Of a stretch of 64,000 nucleotides of DNA, positions 33,546 to 41,523 are shown one piece after another. Each line of letters begins with the position of its first letter. Within the stretch, counting starts at the first letter, position 1. The stretch is from Bradyrhizobium sp. dw_78 (lineage in GTDB: Bacteria > Pseudomonadota > Alphaproteobacteria > Rhizobiales > Xanthobacteraceae): contig NZ_JAAVUS010000007.1 in the NCBI RefSeq assembly GCF_018449525.1, positions 124,001-188,000 on the forward strand. The letters run 5' to 3'. The translations under genes were made by a program, and so were the position numbers. The notes beneath the pieces are model-generated. The model was not told where the DNA came from. It made no database searches and saw only the letters and a program-made list of their open reading frames with translations.

Positions 33546-34517
33546 ATGTCTGAAGCCAGTCTGTCGAGAAACCCCAAAATAGCGCTGCTTGGCATCCCCG
33601 TCGAAATCGGCGCTTCGCAAGCCGGCACGCTGATGGGACCGGCCGCTCTACGCACGGCCGGCATCGCCCGCGTGCTGGAACAACTCGGACTCTCCGTCGA
33701 CGACTATGGCGACATTTCCAGACCCGCGCCGGCCGCAACGGACGAACCGCCGCCCGCCAACGTCAGATATTATGCGGAGATCAAAGGCTGGGTCCGAACG
33801 GCGAGCGAACGCGCCTTCGAACTGGCCCGCACCGGCGCGATCCCGATCTTCATGGGCGGCGACCACAGCCTGTCGATGGGATCGGTGAACGGCGTCGCGC
33901 GCTATTGGCGCGAACAGGGCCGGCCGCTGTTCGTGCTGTGGCTGGACGCACATGCGGACTACAACACGCCGGAGACGACCATCACCGGCAACATGCATGG
34001 CATGTCCGCCGCATTCCTGTGCGGCGAGCCCGGGCTCAACGATCTGCTCGGCGAACAGCCGCGGGCCTCTATCGCTTCCGATCAACTGGACCTGTTCGGC
34101 GTCCGCTCAATCGATCCGCTCGAAAAGAATCTCGTTCGCGATCGCCATATCGCAATCGCCGACATGCGCGCCATCGACGAGTTCGGCGTCGGCGTTTTGA
34201 TCCGGCGGGTAATCGAACGGGTCAGGGCGCGCAACGGCGTCCTGCATGTCTCTTTCGATGTCGATTTCCTCGATCCGGCTGTGGCGCCGGGCGTCGGCAC
34301 GACGGTTCCGGGCGGCGCGACCTATCGCGAGGCGCATCTCGTCATGGAGCTGTTGCACGATTCAGGATTGGTGCGATCGGCCGATGTCGTGGAGCTCAAC
34401 CCGTTCCTCGATGAGCGCGGCCGCACCGCGCGCGTCGCGGTCGAACTGATCGGCAGCCTGTTCGGCCTGCAGATCACCGACCGGCCGACGCCAAGCAACG
34501 CGGTATTGCCGGAATAA
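33546..34517 (+). CDS. Arginase
   Basis: The 323-residue manganese enzyme hydrolyses arginine to ornithine and urea. Metal-ligand motifs are all present: GGDHS (104-108), DAHAD (134-138) and SFDVDFLDP (Asp238 and Asp240). ITGNMHGMSAAFL (substrate loop) and VPGGATYREAHL follow the arginase rather than the agmatinase pattern. Length matches. No urease, ornithine cyclodeaminase or Lrp-type ArcR gene lies beside it, so this copy stands alone; it is convergent with pckA across palindromes. Confidence 0.92.
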   Translation: MSEASLSRNPKIALLGIPVEIGASQAGTLMGPAALRTAGIARVLEQLGLSVDDYGDISRPAPAATDEPPPANVRYYAEIKGWVRTASERAFELARTGAIPIFMGGDHSLSMGSVNGVARYWREQGRPLFVLWLDAHADYNTPETTITGNMHGMSAAFLCGEPGLNDLLGEQPRASIASDQLDLFGVRSIDPLEKNLVRDRHIAIADMRAIDEFGVGVLIRRVIERVRARNGVLHVSFDVDFLDPAVAPGVGTTVPGGATYREAHLVMELLHDSGLVRSADVVELNPFLDERGRTARVAVELIGSLFGLQITDRPTPSNAVLPE

Positions 34518-34525
34518 TTCTCCCC

Positions 34526-34555
34526 TATGGGTTCCCGCGAACGCGGGAACCCATA
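34526..34555. terminator. Perfect 30-nt palindrome after the arginase gene
   Basis: TATGGGTTCCCGCG-AA-CGCGGGAACCCATA has 14-bp perfect arms. It begins 8 bp after the arginase stop codon, so it is a strong candidate terminator. A second hairpin (GTCCCGG-CTCAAGG-CCGGGAC) lies at about 34616-34636 between the convergent genes. Confidence 0.65.
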
Positions 34556-34673
34556 ACCAGCAACGCGTATTGTCGGCACCGGTGCGGCCCCAGCTTCGTG
34601 CAATACAATATATGGGTCCCGGCTCAAGGCCGGGACAACATGGAGCTTTAGGACATCGAGTTTGCAGATCGAG

Positions 34674-34711
34674 GATTCCGGGTTCGCGCTATCGCGCGCC
34701 CCGGAATGACG
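34674..34711. repeat. Palindromic intergenic repeat, family B, partial copy
   Basis: GATTCCGGGTTCGCGCTATC and CGCGCCCCGGAATGAC are the right half of the element at 55661-55789. It lies just beyond the pckA stop codon side. Confidence 0.6.
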
Positions 34712-34714
34712 GCC

Positions 34715-36331
34715 TCACTCCGCCGCGAGTTTCACTTCCGGTGCGGCGGCGCGGACGTCGGCGTCGACATGGGCTTCGAACTTGGCAAAGTTCTTCTGGA
34801 ACATGCCGACCAGCGCGCGGGCGGTTTTGTCGAACTCGGCCTTGTCGGCCCAGGTCTTTTCCGGATCGAGAATCTGCGGTTCGACGCCGGGCAGCGAGGT
34901 CGGCACCGCAAAGCCAAAATATGCGTCGGTGCGGAAATCGGCATTGCGCAGCGAGCCGTTCAGCGCGGCGGTCAACAGCGCCCGCGTCACCTTGATCGGC
35001 ATACGGCGACCGGTGCCGTATTTGCCGCCAGTCCAGCCGGTGTTGACCAGCCAGCAATCGACATTGTGCCTGGCGATCAGGTCGCGCAGCAGATTGCCGT
35101 ACACGGCGGGATCGCGTGGCAGGAACGGCGAACCGAAGCAGGTCGAGAATTCCGGCTGCGGCTCATTGCCGAGGCCGCGCTCGGTGCCGGCCACCTTCGC
35201 GGTATAGCCGGACAGGAAATGATACATCGCCTGCGCCGGCGTCAGCTTTGCGATCGGCGGCATCACGCCGAACGCGTCCGCCGCCAGCATCACCACATTC
35301 TTCGGATGACCGGCGCGGCCGGTCCGCGAAGCATTGGGAATGAAATCGAGCGGATAGGCGGAGCGGGTATTTTCGGTCTTCGAACCGTCGTCGAAATCCG
35401 GCGCGCGGGTATTCTCGTCGAGCACCACGTTCTCCAGCACCGCGCCGAAGCGTTTGCTGGCGGCAAAGATCTCCGGCTCGGCTTCCCTGGATAGTTTGAT
35501 GCATTTGGCGTAGCAGCCGCCTTCGAAGTTGAAGATGCCGTCCGCGCTCCAGCCATGTTCGTCGTCGCCGATCAGCGTCCGCTTCGGGTCGGCCGAGAGC
35601 GTGGTCTTACCGGTGCCGGAGAGACCGAAGAAGATGGCGGCATCGCCGTCAGGGCCGACATTGGCCGAGCAATGCATCGGCATCACGCCCTTTTCGGGCA
35701 GATAATAGTTCAGCGTGGTGAACACCGATTTCTTCATCTCGCCGGCATATTGAGAGCCGCCGATCAGGACGATCTTGCGCGCGAAATCAATCGCGACCAC
35801 GTTCTCCGACCGCACGCCGTGGCGCTTGGGATCGGCGCGGAAGCTCGGCAGATCGATCATGGTCAATTCCGGCACGAAGCTTGCGAGCTCCGATGCCTCG
35901 GGGCGGATCAGCAAGGTCCGAATGAACAGCGAGTGCCAGGCGAGCTCGGTGAAGACGCGGGTCTTGATCCGATGGCTCGGATCAGCGCCGCCATAGAGAT
36001 CCTGCGCGAACAGCGTCATGCCTTCGGTATGCGTGAGGAAATCCTGATAGAGCGCCTCAAACTGCTCCGACGTGATCGGCTGGTTGCCGGCCCACCACAT
36101 ATTTTTGTCGGTGGTCGCGTCGCGAACGGTGAACTTGTCCTTGGGGCTGCGGCCGGTGAATACGCCCGTATCCGCGCATAGCGCGCCATCGGCGGAGAGT
36201 ACCGCTTCGCCGTTGCGCAACGCGTGCTCATAGAGCTGCGGCGCACCGAAATTCCAGTAGACGCCCTTGAGTTTTCTGAAGCCGAATTTGTCTGCGCCAA
36301 CGGCGCCGTTATGCACGCCCGTCTCTTGCAC
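34715..36331 (-). CDS. pckA: Phosphoenolpyruvate carboxykinase (ATP)
   Basis: The 538-residue enzyme converts oxaloacetate to phosphoenolpyruvate at the entry to gluconeogenesis. It has TGRSPKDKF (~59-67), the kinase-1a P-loop GLSGTGKTTLSADPKR (236-251), the metal-site IGDDEHGWS and NTGWTGGKYGTGRRM. It starts at GTG 36331, preceded on its strand by AAGGAGG at a 7-nt spacing, which fixes the start well. In rhizobia growing on dicarboxylates such as succinate, PckA is essential for making sugars. It is divergent from the chvI-chvG side with hugZ in between; ChvI is known to influence pckA in Agrobacterium and Sinorhizobium. Confidence 0.97.
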   Translation of the reverse strand: MQETGVHNGAVGADKFGFRKLKGVYWNFGAPQLYEHALRNGEAVLSADGALCADTGVFTGRSPKDKFTVRDATTDKNMWWAGNQPITSEQFEALYQDFLTHTEGMTLFAQDLYGGADPSHRIKTRVFTELAWHSLFIRTLLIRPEASELASFVPELTMIDLPSFRADPKRHGVRSENVVAIDFARKIVLIGGSQYAGEMKKSVFTTLNYYLPEKGVMPMHCSANVGPDGDAAIFFGLSGTGKTTLSADPKRTLIGDDEHGWSADGIFNFEGGCYAKCIKLSREAEPEIFAASKRFGAVLENVVLDENTRAPDFDDGSKTENTRSAYPLDFIPNASRTGRAGHPKNVVMLAADAFGVMPPIAKLTPAQAMYHFLSGYTAKVAGTERGLGNEPQPEFSTCFGSPFLPRDPAVYGNLLRDLIARHNVDCWLVNTGWTGGKYGTGRRMPIKVTRALLTAALNGSLRNADFRTDAYFGFAVPTSLPGVEPQILDPEKTWADKAEFDKTARALVGMFQKNFAKFEAHVDADVRAAAPEVKLAAE

Positions 36332-36520
36332 GGAACAATCCTCCTTGAACCCACCAATTTTCTATCTTCGGCGCGAACAAAGTTGGACGCGCCTGTCATC
36401 GCGGTAGCCGTCAATATAGCCTTGCGGCTTTGGTCCGGCGACCGAATAGTTGATGAACGCTTCAGCGGTCGGGCCGATCCCGCGATATCTGGTTTATTCC
36501 GGGGCGGTTGTGGTTTCTGC

Positions 36521-37264
36521 TCAATCGTTTGCTGCAGCGCGGGCTTGCTCGGCAAGTTGCTTCAGCATTTGCCGAAGTGCAGAGGGGGTGACAATCCGCC
36601 GCGGGAAGTCCAGCCGCACCGTCTTACCGTCCGCCGCCATGTCGATGCCGTCGGGGTCGAAGCCGGTGCAGCGCCAATCCGCCGGATCAGCCCCGAGCAG
36701 CCGGGTCGCATAAAGGTTCATTGCCTCGCGGTGATCGGCATTCATGTGGTCGATGGCCTCCTGTTCGGTCTCGATCAGCGAAGCGGCGTCGGAAATGTCG
36801 GTGAGGAACTGTTCCGGTTTAAGGTCCACGATCCGCCCGAAGCCGGCGACCAGATGCACGCCCGCGGGCCGAATCCTGAAAAAGGAAAAGTCCTTAAAGT
36901 CTGCAAAGGCTTCCGCGGACGGATGAGCGTTGAGATAGCGGCGGCGCAGGATCTCGATATCGCCCGAATTCGCCTCCTCCGCCTGGCCCGCCAGCATGAT
37001 CCGCGCGCCCTCCAGCGGATCACCGGCGGTCCGCTCGTCCAGCATCAGCGACACCCTGCCGTCGGCCAGGATGTTCCTGGTATGCACCGCAAGCTGCGAA
37101 ATCAGCAGGATCGGCGAACCGTCGGCATGGCTCGCGACATTGACCAGCGAGCAATAGGGATCGCCGCTGCCAGCCGTCAGGGTCGCCAAAGCCCCCTGCC
37201 GGCGGCGGCGCAACAGCGAATTGGCGAGATAAGCGGGGTTGAAATCAGTCGTCGGTTCCATCAT
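36521..37264 (-). CDS. HugZ-like haem-related protein (pyridoxamine 5'-phosphate oxidase fold plus DUF2470)
   Basis: A 247-residue protein with an N-terminal split-barrel (LLRRRRQGALATLTAGSGDP, then PILLISQLAVHTRNILADG) and a C-terminal DUF2470 domain (EQEAIDHMNADHREAMNLYA). This pairing is typical of HugZ/HutZ-type proteins, some of which degrade haem, while others are general flavin or haem binders. Evidence for activity in this subgroup is thin. It is the next gene after pckA in map order, on the same strand, and transcribed away from chvI. Confidence 0.88.
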   Translation of the reverse strand: MMEPTTDFNPAYLANSLLRRRRQGALATLTAGSGDPYCSLVNVASHADGSPILLISQLAVHTRNILADGRVSLMLDERTAGDPLEGARIMLAGQAEEANSGDIEILRRRYLNAHPSAEAFADFKDFSFFRIRPAGVHLVAGFGRIVDLKPEQFLTDISDAASLIETEQEAIDHMNADHREAMNLYATRLLGADPADWRCTGFDPDGIDMAADGKTVRLDFPRRIVTPSALRQMLKQLAEQARAAAND

Positions 37265-37474
37265 TTATATCCGGGCATGTTATTGCAATGAGGGGGTTTT
37301 TTGGCTTAGACTAGTGGTTATATGGGTTGCAACGCTTCGCACGGTGCGGCGTTTTCGCGGAACTCGGTCACACTTCAGCCCAGCTTGCATTGCTCGTTGA
37401 CCGCGTTCGAAGCCCATGCGGCGCATCGCTGGATTGCTCGCCGTTTCAGCCACCACTTAACTGAAAGCAGGCTC

Positions 37475-38176
37475 ATGCCCACAATCGCCTTGGTCGACGA
37501 CGACCGCAACATTCTCACATCCGTCTCGATCGCGCTCGAAGCCGAGGGCTACCGTATCATGACCTATACGGATGGCGCTTCCGCGTTGGACGGTTTCCGC
37601 ACCAGCCAGCCCGATCTGGCGATCCTCGATATCAAGATGCCGCGCATGGACGGCATGGAAATGCTGCGGCGGCTGCGACAGAAGTCGGATCTGCCGGTCA
37701 TTTTCCTTACCTCGAAGGACGAGGAAATCGACGAATTGTTCGGCCTGAAAATGGGCGCCGACGATTTTATCCGCAAGCCGTTCTCCCAGCGTCTTCTGGT
37801 CGAACGCGTCAAGGCGGTGCTGCGCCGCTCGTCACCGAAAGATCCAACCGCGGCGCCGAAGGAAAACGATACCAAGGCGCTGGATCGCGGGCTTTTGCGC
37901 ATGGACCCCGAGCGTCACACCTGCACCTGGAAGAACGAGCCGGTGACATTGACGGTGACGGAATTTCTCATTCTCCAGGCGCTGGCGCAGCGTCCCGGCG
38001 TCGTGAAAAGCCGCAACGCCCTGATGGACGCGGCTTATGATGACCAGGTCTATGTCGACGATCGCACCATCGACAGCCACATCAAGCGGCTGCGCAAGAA
38101 GTTCAAGATGGCCGACGATGAGTTCGAGATGATCGAAACCCTGTACGGCGTGGGCTACCGCTTCAAGGAAACCTGA
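37475..38176 (+). CDS. chvI: Response regulator ChvI
   Basis: The 233-residue OmpR-type regulator has a receiver domain with the acidic pair D9-D10, phosphoacceptor D52 in LDIKMPRMDGMEML, and the ADDFIRKPFS Lys, followed by a winged helix with SRNALMDAAYDDQVYVDDRT and DSHIKRLRKKFK. It is the partner of ChvG and in rhizobia governs envelope, exopolysaccharide and acid responses and is often essential. I start at ATG 37475 (MPTIALVDDD); the longer frame lacks receiver homology. Divergent from hugZ, and 129 bp upstream of chvG, so the pair is probably transcribed together. Confidence 0.95.
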   Translation: MPTIALVDDDRNILTSVSIALEAEGYRIMTYTDGASALDGFRTSQPDLAILDIKMPRMDGMEMLRRLRQKSDLPVIFLTSKDEEIDELFGLKMGADDFIRKPFSQRLLVERVKAVLRRSSPKDPTAAPKENDTKALDRGLLRMDPERHTCTWKNEPVTLTVTEFLILQALAQRPGVVKSRNALMDAAYDDQVYVDDRTIDSHIKRLRKKFKMADDEFEMIETLYGVGYRFKET

Positions 38177-38305
38177 CGCGAACCAAACGGCAATGCGTGC
38201 GTTCCGGCGCGTATTGCCGGCTGACGTCTGCATCCGTCTGGGGTAGGATGCCGGGCATACGACGCCCACCACAAGACGTTTCAAAACAACCGGCAGTTTT
38301 CGCTA

Positions 38306-40123
38306 TTGCTCGATCGAACGCAGCCTGATTCGAATCAGCGTGCCGAGGGCGTCTCGACGGCCTTCGTCGTGGATTCCGACGCCGCGGAGAGCGTGCGTTT
38401 CACAGGATGGCAGGTGCCGCTTGGCTGGCTGTCCCGCGCCGGTCAGTTCCTGTTCGCGCTCAGCTTCTCCAGCCTCACCCGCCGCATCGTCTCGCTTAAT
38501 CTCGCCGGCCTCATCGCGCTGGTCGCATGCATCCTCTACCTCTCGCAATTCCGCGCCGGTCTGATCGACGCGCGCGCGCAAAGCTTGCAGGTACAGGCTG
38601 AAATCATCGCAAGCTGGATCGCGGCCTCCGCCACAGTCGATAGCGGCGCCGTCACCATCGATCCGGACCGGCTGCTCGATCTCAAACCCGGCGAAAGCTA
38701 TACCGCTCCCGACGAGTATTCGGATTTCCCGATCAATCCGGAACGCGTGGCGCCGCTGTTGCGCGAACTGATCCTGCCGACCGGAACCAGGGCGCGCATC
38801 TTTGACCGCGACGGCGGGCTGATCCTCGACAGCGCCTCTCTCCTCGGCCGCGGCCAGGTCGTCACCAATGAATTGGCACCGCCCTCCGCCACCAAGCCCG
38901 GCATTGCCGAACGCGCGATGATCGCGCTTCGCACCTGGCTCAACCGCGGCGACCTGCCGCTTTATCAGGAACTCGCCCCGGAGAATGGCAGGGGCTATCA
39001 GGAGGTCGTGAAGTCGCTGAACGGCCAGGGCGGCAGCATGGTGCGCATCAACGAGCGCGGCCAGGTCATCGTCTCCGTCGCCGTACCGGTGCAGCGTAAA
39101 TCGAACCGCGAAGTGTATGGCGCGCTGATGCTGTCGACCAAGGGCGGCGATATCGACCAGATGGTCACCGCGGAGCGTTTCGCCATTCTGAAAGTCGGCG
39201 GCGTCGCTTCAGCGGTGATGATCCTGTTGTCGTTATTGCTCGCGAGCACCATCGCCGGACCGGTGCGCCGGCTCGCCGACAGCGCCGAACGGGTCCGCCG
39301 CCGCATCCGCACCCGCGTCGAGATCCCCGATTTCACCGGCCGGCGCGACGAGATCGGCCATCTCTCCGGCGCGCTCCGCGAGATGACGCACGCGCTCTAT
39401 AACCGCATGGAGGCGATCGAGATGTTCGCCGCCGATGTCGCCCATGAATTGAAGAATCCGCTGACATCGTTGCGCTCCGCGGTCGAAACCCTGCCCCTGG
39501 CGCGCAATGAGAGCAGCCGCGCGCGGCTGCTGGCGGTCATCGAGCACGACGTCAGACGACTCGACCGGCTGATCTCGGATATTTCGGATGCCAGCCGGCT
39601 CGACGCCGAATTGCAACGGCAGGACATCACGCTGGTCGATCTGCGCCGCCTGCTGACGACGCTGACGACGGTCGCCAACGAAACCAAGCTCGGTCATGAT
39701 GTCGGCGTCGAGATCCGTTTCGAAGGACGGAATCTCGGCGATACGTTCTCGGTGCCCGGCCACGATTCGCGACTCGGGCAGGTGATCTCCAACCTGCTGG
39801 TCAACGCCCAGTCGTTTTCCGATGCTGGCGGCAAGGTCCGCATCGCCTGCCGGCGCGTCAAGTCCGAGATCGAGATCGTGGTCGACGATGACGGGCCGGG
39901 CATTCGCGAGGATGCGCTGGAGCGCATTTTCGAGCGCTTCTACACCGACCGGCCGCATCAGGGCTTTGGACAGAATTCCGGGCTCGGGCTGTCGATCTCG
40001 AAACAGATCATCGAAGCCCATGGCGGGCGCATCTGGGCGGAAAATCGCGCCGGGCCCGCGAGCCCCGACGGCGAGCCGACGGTGGCGGGCGCGCGCTTCG
40101 TGGTCCGGCTGCCGGCACCATGA
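38306..40123 (+). CDS. chvG: Sensor histidine kinase ChvG
   Basis: About 605 residues. Order: cytoplasmic tail, first membrane helix (IVSLNLAGLIALVACILYL), a ~210-residue periplasmic sensor region, second helix (ILKVGGVASAVMILLSLLLAS), HAMP (IAGPVRRLADSAERVRR), the phosphoacceptor box (AADVAHELKNPLTSLRS, His380) and ATPase domain (VISNLLVNAQSF, VDDDGPGI, NSGLGLSIS). It phosphorylates ChvI. In Sinorhizobium the ExoR protein holds the sensor region inactive; whether a homologue exists here is outside the window. The frame opens at a TTG (38306), with no ATG nearby, so the start is uncertain. It overlaps hprK by 4 bp. Confidence 0.94.
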   Translation: MLDRTQPDSNQRAEGVSTAFVVDSDAAESVRFTGWQVPLGWLSRAGQFLFALSFSSLTRRIVSLNLAGLIALVACILYLSQFRAGLIDARAQSLQVQAEIIASWIAASATVDSGAVTIDPDRLLDLKPGESYTAPDEYSDFPINPERVAPLLRELILPTGTRARIFDRDGGLILDSASLLGRGQVVTNELAPPSATKPGIAERAMIALRTWLNRGDLPLYQELAPENGRGYQEVVKSLNGQGGSMVRINERGQVIVSVAVPVQRKSNREVYGALMLSTKGGDIDQMVTAERFAILKVGGVASAVMILLSLLLASTIAGPVRRLADSAERVRRRIRTRVEIPDFTGRRDEIGHLSGALREMTHALYNRMEAIEMFAADVAHELKNPLTSLRSAVETLPLARNESSRARLLAVIEHDVRRLDRLISDISDASRLDAELQRQDITLVDLRRLLTTLTTVANETKLGHDVGVEIRFEGRNLGDTFSVPGHDSRLGQVISNLLVNAQSFSDAGGKVRIACRRVKSEIEIVVDDDGPGIREDALERIFERFYTDRPHQGFGQNSGLGLSISKQIIEAHGGRIWAENRAGPASPDGEPTVAGARFVVRLPAP

Positions 40124-40647
40124 CGGGAGCAGCCAGCGCGAGCGTCCACGCCTCCGCGGTGCTGGTGGGAAATCGTGCCGTGCTGATCCGTGGCCCGTCC
40201 GGGGCCGGCAAGTCGCGGCTGGCGTTCGAACTCATCCTCGCCGGGCGCGCGGGGCAGGTTCCTCCCGCTGTCCTGGTCGGTGACGACCGCGTTCACCTCG
40301 AGGCCAGAGGGAACCAGCTCCTAGTCCGGCCGGCGCGGCCGCTGGCAGGCCTGATCGAAATTTATGGCCTTGGCATCCGCCGCTGCGACTTCGTCGAGGA
40401 GGCCGTTGTCGGCTTGGTCGTGGACCTCGCAGCCGAAGATGCCGAACGGCTGCCTCCTCCGGAGGCGCTCCATCTCCACATCAATGGTGTAATAATACCA
40501 CGAATTCCCGTAAGCCGGGCACTAAGCCCGCTTCCACTGGTTGTCGCGGCGCTAACGACAACCAGTGATACCCACTCTGGAACATTTTCGGGTGATTGTG
40601 TGAAGGAAATTGGTAACCATATGAGGCCCAGTATCGCGCCCGAATAG
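40120..40647 (+). CDS. hprK: Short HPr kinase/phosphorylase
   Basis: A 175-residue protein corresponding to the C-terminal catalytic half of HprK; the N-terminal domain of Gram-positive HprK is missing, as is usual in rhizobia. Features: Walker A GPSGAGKS (25-32), VLVGDDRVHL, GLIEIYGLGI (the EIRGLGI-like segment) and IIPRIPVSRALSPLPLVVAAL. It phosphorylates a serine of HPr and so couples metabolic state to the nitrogen-type phosphotransferase chain. Its ATG overlaps the chvG stop (ATGA), so it is translationally coupled. Confidence 0.93.
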   Translation: MTGAASASVHASAVLVGNRAVLIRGPSGAGKSRLAFELILAGRAGQVPPAVLVGDDRVHLEARGNQLLVRPARPLAGLIEIYGLGIRRCDFVEEAVVGLVVDLAAEDAERLPPPEALHLHINGVIIPRIPVSRALSPLPLVVAALTTTSDTHSGTFSGDCVKEIGNHMRPSIAPE

Positions 40648-40776
40648 ACCGGCGCAGGTTCCCCTTCCCTGTCAGATTTCGGGAGAATCGCGTGGGTCCC
40701 CTCTTGCGCAGGGGCTCTGGATGGTCAAAGTGGCGCGTTCGTGCGGTGCATCAAAAGCACCCGCGAGGAGTTTCCA

Positions 40777-41178
40777 ATGATTGGTCTAGTGCTTGTGACC
40801 CATGGGCGCCTTGCCGACGAGTTCAAGGCGGCGCTCGAACATGTCATGGGTCCGCAAAAACAAATCGAAGCTGTCACGATCGGAGCGGAAGATGACTCCG
40901 ATTTGTGTCGAAGTGACATTATCGAAGCGGTCAATCGCGTCGACAGTGGCGACGGGGTTGCCATCCTGACCGACATGTTCGGTGGAACCCCTTCCAACCT
41001 CGCGATCTCCTGCATGAGCCGTCCCAAAGTGGAAGTGCTGGCCGGGATCAATCTGCCGATGCTGGTCAAGCTCGCCAAGGTTCGCGAAGAACGGTCGCTT
41101 CCCGACGCCATCGCGATGGCTCAGGAAGCCGGCCGCAAATACGTCACCATCGCCAGCCGCGTTCTTGCCGGAAAATGA
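40777..41178 (+). CDS. PTS EIIA component, mannose/sorbose family (regulatory)
   Basis: A 133-residue EIIA-Man-type domain: MIGLVLVTHGRLADEF has the phosphorylatable His9, and VAILTDMFGGTPSNLAIS is the second family motif. No EIIB, EIIC or EIID sugar-transport genes accompany it, so, as in other rhizobia, it probably works as a regulatory phosphate acceptor rather than in sugar uptake. I choose ATG 40777, preceded by GAGGAG at 7 nt. It overlaps the HPr gene by 4 bp (ATGA). Confidence 0.94.
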   Translation: MIGLVLVTHGRLADEFKAALEHVMGPQKQIEAVTIGAEDDSDLCRSDIIEAVNRVDSGDGVAILTDMFGGTPSNLAISCMSRPKVEVLAGINLPMLVKLAKVREERSLPDAIAMAQEAGRKYVTIASRVLAGK

Positions 41179-41504
41179 CCGACGAAGACACGCCATCCGA
41201 AACCGGCGCGGGTCCAAGGATCCCGCCGGAGGCGCTGTCCCGGGAAATGCCCATCATCAACAAACGCGGTCTTCACGCCCGCGCTTCCGCAAAATTCGTG
41301 CAGATGGTCGAGCGCTTCAATGCCGAAATCTGGGTGACTCGCGGCAGCGAGACCGTCGGCGGCACTTCTATCATGGGCCTGATGATGCTTGCCGCCGGGC
41401 CGGGCACGTCAATTGTCGTCTCGGCGGCAGGCCCCGAAGCCGAAGCGGCGCTGGCCGCGATCACCGAACTCGTCGCCGACAAATTCCACGAAGAAGGCAC
41501 CTGA
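41175..41504 (+). CDS. ptsH: HPr-family phosphocarrier protein
   Basis: A 109-residue HPr with the phosphoacceptor His34 in NKRGLHARASAKFV and the regulatory-serine region GTSIMGLMML (Ser65, the expected HprK target). The first ~24 residues are an acidic/proline-containing extension absent from E. coli HPr (85 residues). It passes phosphate from EI-Ntr toward EIIA proteins, and its Ser phosphorylation by HprK is the control step. It overlaps the EIIA gene by 4 bp and is the last gene of the chvI-chvG-hprK-EIIA-HPr string. EI-Ntr itself is not in the window. Confidence 0.95.
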   Translation: MTDEDTPSETGAGPRIPPEALSREMPIINKRGLHARASAKFVQMVERFNAEIWVTRGSETVGGTSIMGLMMLAAGPGTSIVVSAAGPEAEAALAAITELVADKFHEEGT

Positions 41505-41523
41505 CCGGGCTTCGCGTCGACGG

